Assembly (NCBI RefSeq): GCF_007655135.1
Contig: NC_045130.1
Span: 36,762,605 to 36,826,604, forward strand
Reading direction: 5' to 3'
Source of the DNA: Punica granatum
Lineage: Eukaryota; Streptophyta; Magnoliopsida; Myrtales; Lythraceae
Length of the DNA stretch: 64,000 bases
This document shows, in pieces, positions 36,609-47,938 of this stretch. Numbering within the stretch: the stretch's first letter is position 1; every line of letters starts with the position of its first letter. Both the position numbers and the translations under genes were made by a program. The notes under the pieces are model-generated. The model searched no databases and was not told the DNA's origin. It was given only the letters and a program-made list of their open reading frames with translations.

Positions 36609-37590
36609 GGTCATAGATTAGAGGGCTCGATCCTCTCATTAACAAACACTTTTGAATTCATATCAAGGTGATTAATTGAGTGAGTCCGCTCACGTGTGAT
36701 TTTCAATATTTCAAACCCAAACTCAACTTTAATTGGTTCGATATATCGGGATCGAATACTTAATTATAAATTAGGAAGTTATTGTTTTATCTTACTATAA
36801 AAGTAATTACAAGCAAGTTATCGGACTATTAATTAAACAATTTTTTTTTATCAATATCCACAATATAAGCTAGCTTCTAATAAGTTGACAGATTAATTGT
36901 GCGCATATGAAAATTCGATCAATATCTACAATGGATCATAAGGTGCGAACTTTAATGTATGAATTAGCCTCGACAAATTTAACCATTGTGAAGTAATTTG
37001 AATCCTACTTCAAAGCTTGTGAAGAGTGAATGTCAACCTAATCATCGTATATATTTGTATATACTATAAACTTGTTCACAGTGAGTTGTCAGCACACATT
37101 TAATTGAGTTTTAAAATTTTGACTTCAAAGTTAATGAGCATAAAATATATAAGAGATCATAGGGTTTGATTCCCTCCTTAACAAACACATTTAAATTCAT
37201 ATCAAGGGGATCAATTGAGTGAGTCCGCTCATGTGTAATTTTTAATGTCTTAAACCCAAACTCGACTTAAATTGGCTCGATATGTCGGGATCAAATACTT
37301 AGTTATAATTAGGAAGTTATCGCACATTTTATCTTATGATAAAAGTTATTAGCTAGCTATCAGACTATTAATAAAATCAATTTCTTATTAATATCCACAG
37401 AATCAGCTAGTTTCTAACAAGTGGATAGGTTGATTGTGCGCATATAGAATTCGATCAAGATCTACAATGGATCATCAGGTACAAGCTGGCATGTATGAAT
37501 TAGCCGCGGTAAATTAACCATTGTGAAGTCATTTAATCCTACTTTAAAGCTTGTGAAGAGTAAATGTCAACCTAATCATGTATATATATA
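36609..37590. repeat. Two-copy direct repeat, about 540-bp unit
   Basis: Phrases recur in the same order about 539 bases apart: aacaaacac (36641 and 37180), attgagtgagtccgctca, ggaagttat, tgtgcgcatat, ctacaatggatcat, ccattgtgaag, agcttgtgaagagt and gtcaacctaatcat. The start of each unit is one copy of the 174-bp array unit. The rest is extra sequence, so this is a higher-order form of the array on the far side of the hAT insertion. Confidence 0.8.
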
Positions 37591-38004
37591 TTGGACACAA
37601 TCTGTCAACATGTTGACAGCGTGTTGTCAGAACGCATTTGGTTGAATTTCAAAATTTTGGCTGAGCAGGAAATTTTCAGCACTACTTTTTTTTTAAAAAA
37701 AAATTTAAGACTTTGGGTGACGCTTGTAAACCTCAACCCATGTACCCCTTCGTTGACGATTATCCATTTAGCCCTTAGTCGACGCTTTTCAAGTGTTGCC
37801 CAATGTATTTCCAATTTCAAAAAAAATAAAATTTTAAACTTTTTTTTTTATAAATGTTGGCGACGCTTTTTTAAGTATCGCCGTAGGTAAACCTAGGGCG
37901 ACGTTTCATGAAAGCGTTGCGTAAAGTCCACCACAAAAAAGTTTTGTAACGCTTTTGTAAACATCACCCAAAAAAGGTCGTGAAGGTGTCAATTTCTTAT
38001 AGTG

Positions 38005-41000
38005 TACAGACTTTGTCTAACTTTTAGTTTCCGATAATGCACATAGAAAATTTAAAGCCTTTCGGATGAGAAAAAATTATGAATAAATCTGTCAATTTAC
38101 ACACTTTTTTTTGTGTGGGTACTCTATCCAAAAGTCCATAAGGCCCCGACTAATCCAATTCGAGCTGAGTCAGCCTACTAAGGAAGCAAAACTCTATCAA
38201 TATAAAAATTTCTATGCACAAGACCCGGACCCAAGACCTTACTTAAAGAAATAAGCGTCGAACCGCTTGAACCAATCTGTATTTTTTCAATTTACATACT
38301 TTTAACCACCCGCATTTTACTCTCGACTACTTCCCTTCCTCTCTTTTTTCTTTCTCTTTCTTCCTCTCTTAAATCAATCGCCCGAAGCATCAAGGTATTT
38401 TTCAAATATTTAATGGTCTAAATATTTTCATAATTTGTACATTTTAATAATTTCTTACTATGAAGAACTGCCATGACATTGACTGAATAGGGTTAGAAGG
38501 AGATGAAATAAAAGAAAATCATAAATTTCATTGGCGAGACTTTTTTCCTTGAATTTTTTTGGTTTCAAATAGAGAATGTGTTTTCTTATTAATTTAGGAA
38601 ATTCGCGCATAGCATGTTATGCGATAAATATATATATGTGTGTGCGCGCGCGCGCGATTGGTCAAAGGCAATTCTACAAGTCAAAACTTGAACAAATGGT
38701 CAAATCTAAATAATTCCTTTATGGGTAGTTACTTTCTTTTTACTTTTCAATATACTAATTTCTCACCGGAAGAGAGGATTAAAAAAAAGAAAAAGAAAAG
38801 AGAAGGCTAGAGATTGAGAGGGATTTCGAAATTTATATAATATATACTTGTATATGCGTTGATATGTATAGATAAGAGAGTGGGAGAAACTTATAAAATC
38901 AAACCAAAACTAACTTAAAGATCTGTTAAATTTGAGAATGAGATGAGGGCATAAACTTCATTTACTTCATGGGATATTGATTCTAACAAAATTGGCAATA
39001 AATAAAAGTATAAAAATGGAATATAAAGTCACGTTCAAACCATGCATCCCTCTTTATGTTTTTAGCTACCTCAGTATCACGGGAATCATAAATATTCCTG
39101 TGTTTTCTTTTGGCTTCCAAACAAAAAGCTTGATGAATGTATTAAATTCTTTTTTCGATTACAAAAAAGGGTTCATGAGTTTTATACAAGGAAATGAAAA
39201 GTTAAATAAAATGATACAGATAACATCACTGACAAAAACTGAATATGAAACATCTCGATTTCTAGGCGATGTCCGATTGTGCCGCTGAACTACTTAATTT
39301 TTTGTGTGATGGCAGCATGATATTCCATTAATGAATAAACAAAAAGAACAAAAAAATCCAAGGAATTGGTTTGATGATCAATGATGGTGTCGTTTTATGC
39401 GTATCAAAAATCTTCGCAAATTCAAAAGACAAAAGACCGCGCCTACGGATTTTATAAGATGCCGTGGACAATGGGCAAGTGAGGTCGAGGCTCGTATTTT
39501 AGGTGTGGTCAAGATATGTTCCAAATAAGATCGACCTGCCTATGACTGAAGAAAAGATCGATCAACTGGCCTATATGATAAAACTCAAATCGAAGGAGAT
39601 GTTATCTATCTCACAGTACCACGTATGCATGTGCTTGGACATGTCTCCCTGCAACGTCACCCATGAGCGTGAAATTAGCCTCCATTTTTTTTTTCCAGCA
39701 TCTATCTCCTATCAATTGGATTAATTAGGAAGGATCGAACTAATATTTTTATAAACGCGCGTGTCCATATATTATCATAGATCCGACCCTTTTACATACC
39801 TGGGACGTTGTTCATCATAGTCATCACGAGCTATATAAACAATAAATTTTATTTTGTGATTTAACAATAGTTATAAATATGAATTTTCAAAAATAAAAAA
39901 GAAATTTTCAAATGATCACATTATTCAAAAGTTTAATATTAATGTTATGTGAACATACGGTTTATCATTTATTAAATGATATTACTATCATTCGTAGGGT
40001 AGAATAATGTTTGTAACTCCATCACGTTGAATTGATAAAATGAGATGTTAAACATACAGTAGATTTCAAACTTATACAAGATGTGAAAATTAAAAGGGGT
40101 TTCATCATTTTCTTATTATTCCGAATTTCCATAGTTAATTTTCCGCGAGAAACTTCTCTAAGGAAAATCGGGGGAGAGAGCACCTCAAATATATGTAGTT
40201 TGAACTTCATTTAATGAGAATATCGACATTCGTAAATCGTAGCTGTCAGGCCGTTGTGCAGGCAACATCTTCTTCTGTGGCAATATATGGGCATCGGACG
40301 TGGCTTCATCGTAATTAATAATATATATATATATATATATATATTTGAATTACATATTTTTTTTATTTTTTTTCGGCATGATTCATGTTTAGTTGGGGAG
40401 AAAACAATTTCCTGGTCCTCCTAATCAATCAATCAATATTGATTGAATATTGTGAATGTGGCTCATTGGATTATGTTCTGACCATTTAATTTCTACGAGT
40501 ATATGAGCAATTGAATTTCACTTTAATTATATCGGATTCCAGTATCACCTCCGAACTATTTATACCATTAGAACGGCCAATGTCATTCGTGCACTAGATT
40601 GATAGAATCCTACCTATGCTCTGCAATCGTAGATAATCATTGATTTGGGAGTTCCATGATCCTCAATCCTAATTGAATAACTTCGTATCTTTATTGTTGA
40701 TTTGAACAAACTCATGTTGGTAAGATGAAGGAGACATTGCTCTCGCAATTACGGGAATGAAACATTAAATATTACTCTCCGGCCCTTCTAACAAATGTAT
40801 CTCCTATGATTCGAACTCGTGTTCTTTTCTTAAGGGTTGAAGTTGTTTACCACTTCAACCAGAAAGTCGAGAACACTCATTTGTCCTGACCGAAGAAAGT
40901 TATACTTTTCTTTATTTCCGGCTGCTGAAACAACTGCAAAAATTTTTCCCTAACTAAAAACAAACTAGGGAGCTAATTGCTGGCATTGATCAATTTCGGG

Positions 41001-43093
41001 GCCTACCGCATTGAATTTAGGAGAGGAGTGGATTGGCGTGGTCCTGTGTTCTGTGTGATGAGCTGCCAACCACATGGCCCTCTACGGTTTCCTTTACATA
41101 CGGTCCGTAATAATATATTAATTAATACGCTATCATCGACTAACTAGTTTAATATCGAACTTTTCCAAATTTAGGACATTTTATATACGACTTAAAATAA
41201 ATCGACCGCAATAGTAATTTATTAGCTTAACTTCCTCTGCAAATAGATGTAATTGAGCTTATCATTGTTTTCAATCTATGTAATGCAACAAGATGGATAT
41301 TGGAGGAAAAAGAGGAAGTTAAGCGGGAAAAAAAAAAAAAGATGGGGCACAGAAAAAAGAAGATTTATCATTATTTGGATAGAGTCAAAATCAAATTCCT
41401 TTTCTTATCATAGATAATTACAAAAAGAACATTTCAATGCATTAATTAAAAAAAAAGAAAGAAAAAAATAGATCAATAATAATGACATCGCTTCTGGAAA
41501 AGAGCGTGATTTGTGTTTAGTGTATATCAATCTAATGACCCATATTGTCAAGGTAATGTATCATTAAGAGAAACCTTATGACAATGTTATATTTGTTAAC
41601 CACGTCATGCAATGTGTTCTTCATTAACTTGAAATTGTACGTTGCATTCGTATCAATGCATTTTTCTTTTCTTGATCAGCATATCAATGCACTGTTGAAG
41701 TTATTTCTTGAAGTACTGCAAATTAAATACATAGTTTCCCCACGATGTAAAAATAAATATACAGAATTATCAGGAATTAATTTGATTTATTTTGTTACGT
41801 TCTTAGACACAATGATTACCACCTTTCTCTTGTACTAGGTCACATCCTGATGCGGTCTCACGGACTAAAAACTTTGCTGACCAGTAATATATACCATAAG
41901 TGTATACATATAAAATATATATAAATTTAAAATATACCCCTAATTTACTGGTAAGAATAATTATTCCTAAAAATCATGAATTTAATAGTTAAGGTATTGT
42001 TTTGAACTTCTTTTTCAGTAAGTGTTATTTTGTATCAATGCACTGATATAAGAATAAATATTCTAAAAATTTATGAATTTAATAATTAACAGATTCTTTT
42101 GAACTTCATAAAATAGTAAATTAATGCAAGCAATATGGTTGCAGTACGGTCGTTCTCACTTCAAATGGTTCTTTAATATAGCCCTTTAATTAGATCACAT
42201 TGTGCCATTCGACTCAGTCCGATTCATCAATATTCGTTGTCCTTTTCATCTATTTTTAAGTTTATTTATTGATCATTTCTATAAGTTCAATAACTTAATT
42301 AATTCATATATATACATATATATTTTTTCCTTATAACTATTGATATACCAAATGCAAATTTTCGATATATCAATTAGTTATACAAAATGTGAATGTTTAG
42401 CTTATTCAATATCCTATAGAGTTAGAAGTTTGGATCATCTGATAATTTTGTACAATCTAAGGTCATATGTTACTGTGGAAGAAAATTAAAATATGCATAG
42501 GAGCTTACTAGTTGTAAGTTTGAAGTTTAAAAAGAACAAATAAAACATAAAAATAACAAAGTAATATCTATAATCTTTCTCTCCTCATAAAATAAATAAG
42601 AGCTGCTCCAAAGTTAATTGAAAAACGTTCAAACAAAAATATAGAAAAAAAGAGGCAAAAAATTAAAGGAAAGAAAATAAAAAAAGAAGTTTTAAAAAGA
42701 AAAAAGAATGAGTAAATGAAAAGAAATAAGAGCACACGGTTGGAATTCTCACTTAGTAATAATTCTTAGTATAGTTTTTTATGGATGTATATGTATATTT
42801 TTTTATGAGCATACATTATTGAATATCATTATATTTTATAAAATGTTTTCTCTAGCCTATACTTTTAATATGTTAATTATATTTATATCTGTAATGAAAA
42901 TATCTATAATACCAAAAGAACCCAAAATCTTATTGATATAAAATAATAATAAAAATTATAAAGGAAGGAATATGCACTAAAAAATAGTTTTCCTAGGAAA
43001 TGAACTGCGGCAAAACATGATTTATTTTTTAATTTTTGTCAATTTTTGGCACAAGGGAACCTCTTTCCCGATTAGAACAGTGAAAAGATATAC
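38005..43093. other. AT-rich intergenic region
   Basis: No gene is supported. It holds a GC/GT alternating run (38638-38656), a TA run (40320-40344), a SINE-like copy (39125-39300), and further tRNA-like minus-strand segments near 38190-38280 and 40800-40865. Confidence 0.4.
39125..39300 (-). repeat. SINE-like element, tRNA-derived head
   Basis: On the minus strand the segment opens gtagttcagcggcacaatcg, like a tRNA D-arm/A box. About 25 bases on is a region ending gaaatcgagatgtttcatat, and it closes in acccttttttgtaatcgaaa. A degenerate tRNA head followed by a short body and an A/T-rich end suits a plant SINE. The end motif tacaaggaaat recurs near 46015, suggesting a second decayed copy. 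Confidence 0.4.
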
Positions 43094-43262
43094 CCGTTTG
43101 GATTCCAAGAAATTTGATTTTAACTTTAACTTTAACTTTAATTCAACACATTACACAACAAAAATACACATTTTCCAAGTCAATTTTATAATTACATCTC
43201 ATTTGTAATTTTCCACAATCAAAATCAAAATCAAAATAACTTTAACTCTGAATCCAAACGGC
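43094..43262. mobile_element. Tourist-like MITE, CCGTTTGGATTC ends, copy 2
   Basis: The ends are ccgtttggattcc and gaatccaaacgg, perfect inverted repeats over 12 bases. The interior has three ttaacttt units, acacattacacaacaaaa, and a (aatcaaa) run. It is the inverted-orientation relative of the element at 32054-32291, without that copy's internal duplication. Confidence 0.75.
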
Positions 43263-44541
43263 CTTAATTTTATAAGTGAGTGAAAAATTAAACACTCTAT
43301 AATTTTATCTTAAAAAATAAAAATTCTGTTTATATGGCTCTGGTTATTTCTAATAAGATGTTTTACTGGGAGAAATATTTCTGGAGAGCTTTAGAGAAGA
43401 ATTTGTTAGGGCCAAAAATTTCACCGGAAAATAAAATTCAAGGTCTTCATTTAACAAGAAAATAAGAGGAGTTACTTCATTCCTTTTCTCTGTATATATT
43501 ATTTGAAAAATACAAAATTCTTAATTTCTAAGGATCAAAGGAAATATATGACAAGTTGAATCTTTCATGACTCCTTTCACCAAAAAATGACATTCTGACT
43601 CTCAGTTCTCCCAACTTTGACTCCTTTCACATTTTGTATATAGCTGAAAAAATGAAAAGGAAAAAAAAGTGAGTTTTTTTTAATTTGTTCGTTTAATCAT
43701 TAATGTAATATTTGAAATATATAATTGATAGAATATGAAATAGAGTTGAATCGCATGTGAAAATTCGATCATTTTGTGTATCAATTATATGATAACCTTA
43801 TGAAATTTTTTTAATCATTTAAAGCCGTCCATCATATATTTTGAATGTGTTACTACCATTACATATTCTCATGACATGCATATGTATCGATCATTTCATT
43901 TCAAATATCTTATAAAAATTGTAGGAAATATTTGTTAATTACTCGTGACTCGTGTAAAAGTTGAATCGTATGGATCCAACATATTTGATGTAGGAGGATG
44001 ATAGAGACACATTATATATATATATATATATACTGCTAAGCCAAGCCATATGTATTATTGTATATTTATATGCTGCATCCATCGGGCCGAGAACCGACCT
44101 AGAGCCAGTCCCGTGTAGCAGACGATAACACAATCTCAGCCTAACCCATTATCCAAAAAAAATAAAATGAATATTAATCATCAGCTTTATTAAATGCTCT
44201 CCCTCTCTCTTAAAATAAAAATTTTATGACAACTAACTAAGAAGCCAAAAATCAAATTATTAATGAGGTAGCATTGATCAATATCGCCATATGCATGTTC
44301 TTCTAATTATGAAAAATTTATGTATTTATGAATCTATATTTGTTTTCTTTATTTTTAGTTCTTATTCCAATAAAGAAAGGTAAAAGAACACTATCATGAG
44401 TCCCTTATTTTTTCCATGCTGACCCAGGAATAATCCTTTTTCTTTTTCTTGGTTATCCGATGCATTCAAATCCTATATGTTTGCTTGTTCCATCTAACTT
44501 CAGTATTTGAATAAACTGAAAAAATTCACAACCTCATGTAT

Positions 44542-44575
<34 letters not shown>

Positions 44576-46702
44576 CCATATAATTATTTAGAGGATATAA
44601 ATCAGAATAATAATGAAAATTAAGGGATTAATATATGAATTAACAAGTCTTATTAATTACGAACTAGAATAAACGAAAAAACAGTCTTATTTACACGCAC
44701 ACACGCAAAAAAAAAAAAAGGGCTTCCAACATCTTATATATTGAACGAATGTTTTGTCCAGATATACTATTTTATTGCAAATGTGTGATTTATTAAGTTT
44801 ATTACCTTATAAACTATATTACGTGATATATTCATTGTCGAGAGTCATTATTAGCTGTCATTTTGTTTTCTTGATGTGACAACTGAGATACTATTTTAGC
44901 AAAGTATACCTTTCACCCTTGTCCGAAATAATAAATACCTTATATTTAATTTTAAAATATTTATGATTATGTCTTATCCTTAGAATTAATTTGTTCCCTT
45001 CTTTATAATTGACAATGATATACATAGTTTGGACAACCAAAATTCTATTGTTCAAAATCATTACAAAGATCGTCCGTTAGTTTGATTATTTTCAAAAAAA
45101 AAAAATATTAGGCTGACATATATGCCAGAATGTGAGATTAATATCTTCTTTTTGAGAATATACGATTTATGGAAGGTTGTCATCATGAACACTTTGTTTC
45201 GGTTTCCATATTTGAAGTCATTTTTCATTGAATTATTCGAATATTGATAATAATAATAATTTTAAAAAAAGCTGAAAAATCTTCATAATTATGGTATTCT
45301 AATTATGATGTCTCGACGGTTCGTCTCTCTAATTTCACATTTAAAGTTCAAATTTCTGATTCATTAATAAAGGGGCATTCCCACAAGTGTTGGTGCCATA
45401 AACATCTGGCTATATGCAATACTTAATTAAATGGATAGAGGGACATTAAGTCAGATACTCATTTTTTATTTCGTGAAATTTCATATACCTTTTTAGTCGT
45501 GAATATTGTTGTATTATTACATGGAATCATTTCTTTAAGGTGTTGTCATGTTTATCCATTTATTATTATTAATATGTTTTTCCTTCTAAAATGATATTTG
45601 TGCCATAGTTGGAATATTAAGGTTTTCAAAGCAGAAAAAATGAAATTAAGGGAGATTTCAACAGTAGAAATGCAAGCTTGAACCCGATAATACTTTTTCT
45701 TTTCCCTTGTTTTCTTTTCTTATATATAGATAGGCGTATGTCAGGGATCAGTTTTGTAAATATTTGAGGAAATTTGAAAGCATTTTCCAAAATTTCGAGT
45801 ATAAAATCTAGCAAACCTAAATTTGGGGTAGAGCATTAATCAATGGTTACTTACTCGCTTCAGTACTAATCATTTGTTCAATGAAATTGGAAATTTTAAT
45901 TAGCATCACACAGTTATATAGTGCTGGGGAAAAAATGTGAGCAAAATATATGCTATGCGCCTCAATTATATATGACTTTTTAGATTACAAAAATCGATTT
46001 CGCGTGGTATTAATACAAGGAAATAATAATATGTCAAAAGTTGATGAACAAATTAACAAATAGATAAGTTTTTTAATCTATTTTGACGAAATAGTACAAG
46101 TACTAATTCGTTATCTATAATACGTTTAACGGTTTTTTCCTATAAATTGCGACTTCTTTTAAAGGTTACAAAAAATTATGGTTTTGAGACAAATTAGGGT
46201 TGGTGCAAGATTCTTATGAGTAACATATGTAAAATACAAGAATATATAGCATGAAACTAATAATTCCACGTGCTATTATGAGATTGGTTGTCATAATATA
46301 TAATATTAAACTCAACCCAGTATTTCATTGAAATCATATTTCAGACTTTTCGGACATATTGGCACATACCATAGAAGTATATATAGGTCCAAATATTATA
46401 AAAAGTTTAATAAAATAATCAAAACAAAGGAGGAAAATAAATAATGTGGAATTTTTATATTCTCATGAAGAATTAGAGAATTTATATTTCTAAAATGGTT
46501 TAAAAGGCAAGTAGAGAGAGAGAGAGAGAGAGAGAGCTTGGTAGCCGTCATTCGATGCAGTATCCCCTCTCCCCTAATTCATCTCCATTCTGTGAAAATG
46601 AAAAAATTGTGAAAATAATTCCTCCAAAAAAAAATCACATATATATGAAATTATATATGTATATATGTTTGTGTATTTTATATGTATAATGTCAAGGAAA
46701 AG

Positions 46703-46708
<6 letters not shown>
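43263..46708. other. AT-rich intergenic region upstream of HDG2-type gene
   Basis: No gene is supported. It holds TA (44013-44030), CA/TA (44543-44574) and GA (46512-46535) microsatellites. No L1-box (TAAATGYA) was noticed close to the HD-ZIP gene, although I did not scan exhaustively. Confidence 0.4.
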
Positions 46709-46765
<57 letters not shown>

Positions 46766-47635
46766 ATGCATAGCGATAGCAATTACACCCTCTTCTCCTC
46801 CCATTAAATGCTATTGCACCCTCTCAATGCGCTCTGCAATTACTCCTCCCTGTCATCTCTTTCCCTTTCCCTGTCTCCATCTCCCTCCCCCCCTTCCCCT
46901 TCCCCCTTCCTTTCTCCATAGCCTTCTTCTTCTTCCTCCTCCCTCCGTTTCTCAGTTATCATCAAGGACAACCGACCTCAAAAGTCCCCGGTTAATTAGT
47001 TTCTCTCAACACCCAACGAAGGTCGATCTCCAAACCCTTCTAGTCTCTACCGCTTCACGTTCCGTATCGTAGTTTTCTTTCGATCGGTGTATCCCTTTTT
47101 TTTTTGGGAGGGGGTTAGGCATATGCCGGAATATGTCGTGCTTACTCGTTTTGTGGTTCTCTCTCACTTGTTGCAGGCTGGCATACACATATATTACATA
47201 AGGTTCCATGCAAAAGTGTGAGTCAGTCGTGGCGAAATCTTCCTACCGGGCGTTACATTTGCTCTGCCTCTCCCCCTCCCTCTCTTTTCCATAATTTCCC
47301 TTATATTTTCCAATTTTTTTACCAAAAAGGGAAAAAAAAAAAATTTGCCAGTGAGACCCAGAAAACCCTTATAGCTTTTGTTTTATAATTCATTGGCCTC
47401 GTGCATTGGCACGTAGGGTGAGGAAAAAGGGAAAAAGGGCACCACTCTCGAAGAAGAAACGTATGCCTCAGTCAGCTCTCCCCCTCTATAATACCTAAGC
47501 TTTTTTCCCTTAGTCAACTCTCTCATCAAGGGGAGAGAGTACGTACTATAGAGAGAGAGAGAATCCATAGGGAAGAAGATACACCATATCGAGTTCTCTT
47601 AGTTTGGCCGGTTTAGGGTTTTTGGGCCTCTTAGC
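46709..47635 (+). promoter_or_regulatory. Probable promoter and leader of HDG2-type gene, with (CT)27
   Basis: A perfect CT repeat of 27 units (46709-46762) is followed by several hundred pyrimidine-rich bases. A possible 5' UTR intron is seen: a gtgtatcc donor at about 47086 and ctcacttgttgcag ending at 47176. Short upstream ATGs precede the main start. The transcript start cannot be fixed from sequence. Confidence 0.4.
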
Positions 47636-47907
47636 ATGCTCGCTGGAATCATGATTCCGGCAAGAGATCATATGATGCCCTCGATGATCGGGAGCAACGG
47701 GAACCTCGCCGCTTACGGATCGACTTCCGGGCTCTCTCTCAGTCAGGTATTTTTGCTTTATTTTTCCATTTTCCTCCTTCCTTTTTTTTTTATCCATGTC
47801 TGTCAGTATAAATCCACCATTTCATATGATCAGTCTGACTGTTTAGCTCTTAAGGCGACAACTACCAAATTTTTTTCTAATACCCATTTCCACTATTTTC
47901 CATCACA

Positions 47908-47938
<31 letters not shown>

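Larger units (their letters stand above)
31563..38004. mobile_element. 6.4-kb CACTA-like non-autonomous element with nested insertions
   Basis: The right end reads, on the minus strand, CACTATAAGAAATTGACACC, a good CACTA terminus. The left end reads TACTACAAAAGTGAGAA, the same with a C-to-T first base. Both are flanked by tac (31560-31562 and 38005-38007), the 3-base duplication expected. Inside each end are inverted subterminal repeats built on gcgacgctt, gcaacgct and cgtcgcc, such as ctagtgcgacgcttttttgg at the left and agcgttgcgtaaagtcc near the right. Between them I find no transposase; the space holds MITEs, a tandem array, a hAT-like element and a 540-base duplication. The class call rests on termini and subterminal repeats only. 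Confidence 0.55.

Noticed and set aside
38638..38656. Alternating GT/GC run as possible Z-DNA regulatory site
   Set aside because: It is a short simple repeat in transposon-rich DNA with no gene nearby.
46574..47072. Open frames across the CT tract before the HDG2-type gene
   Set aside because: They are repeat-driven and end in pyrimidine-rich leader sequence, with no family match.
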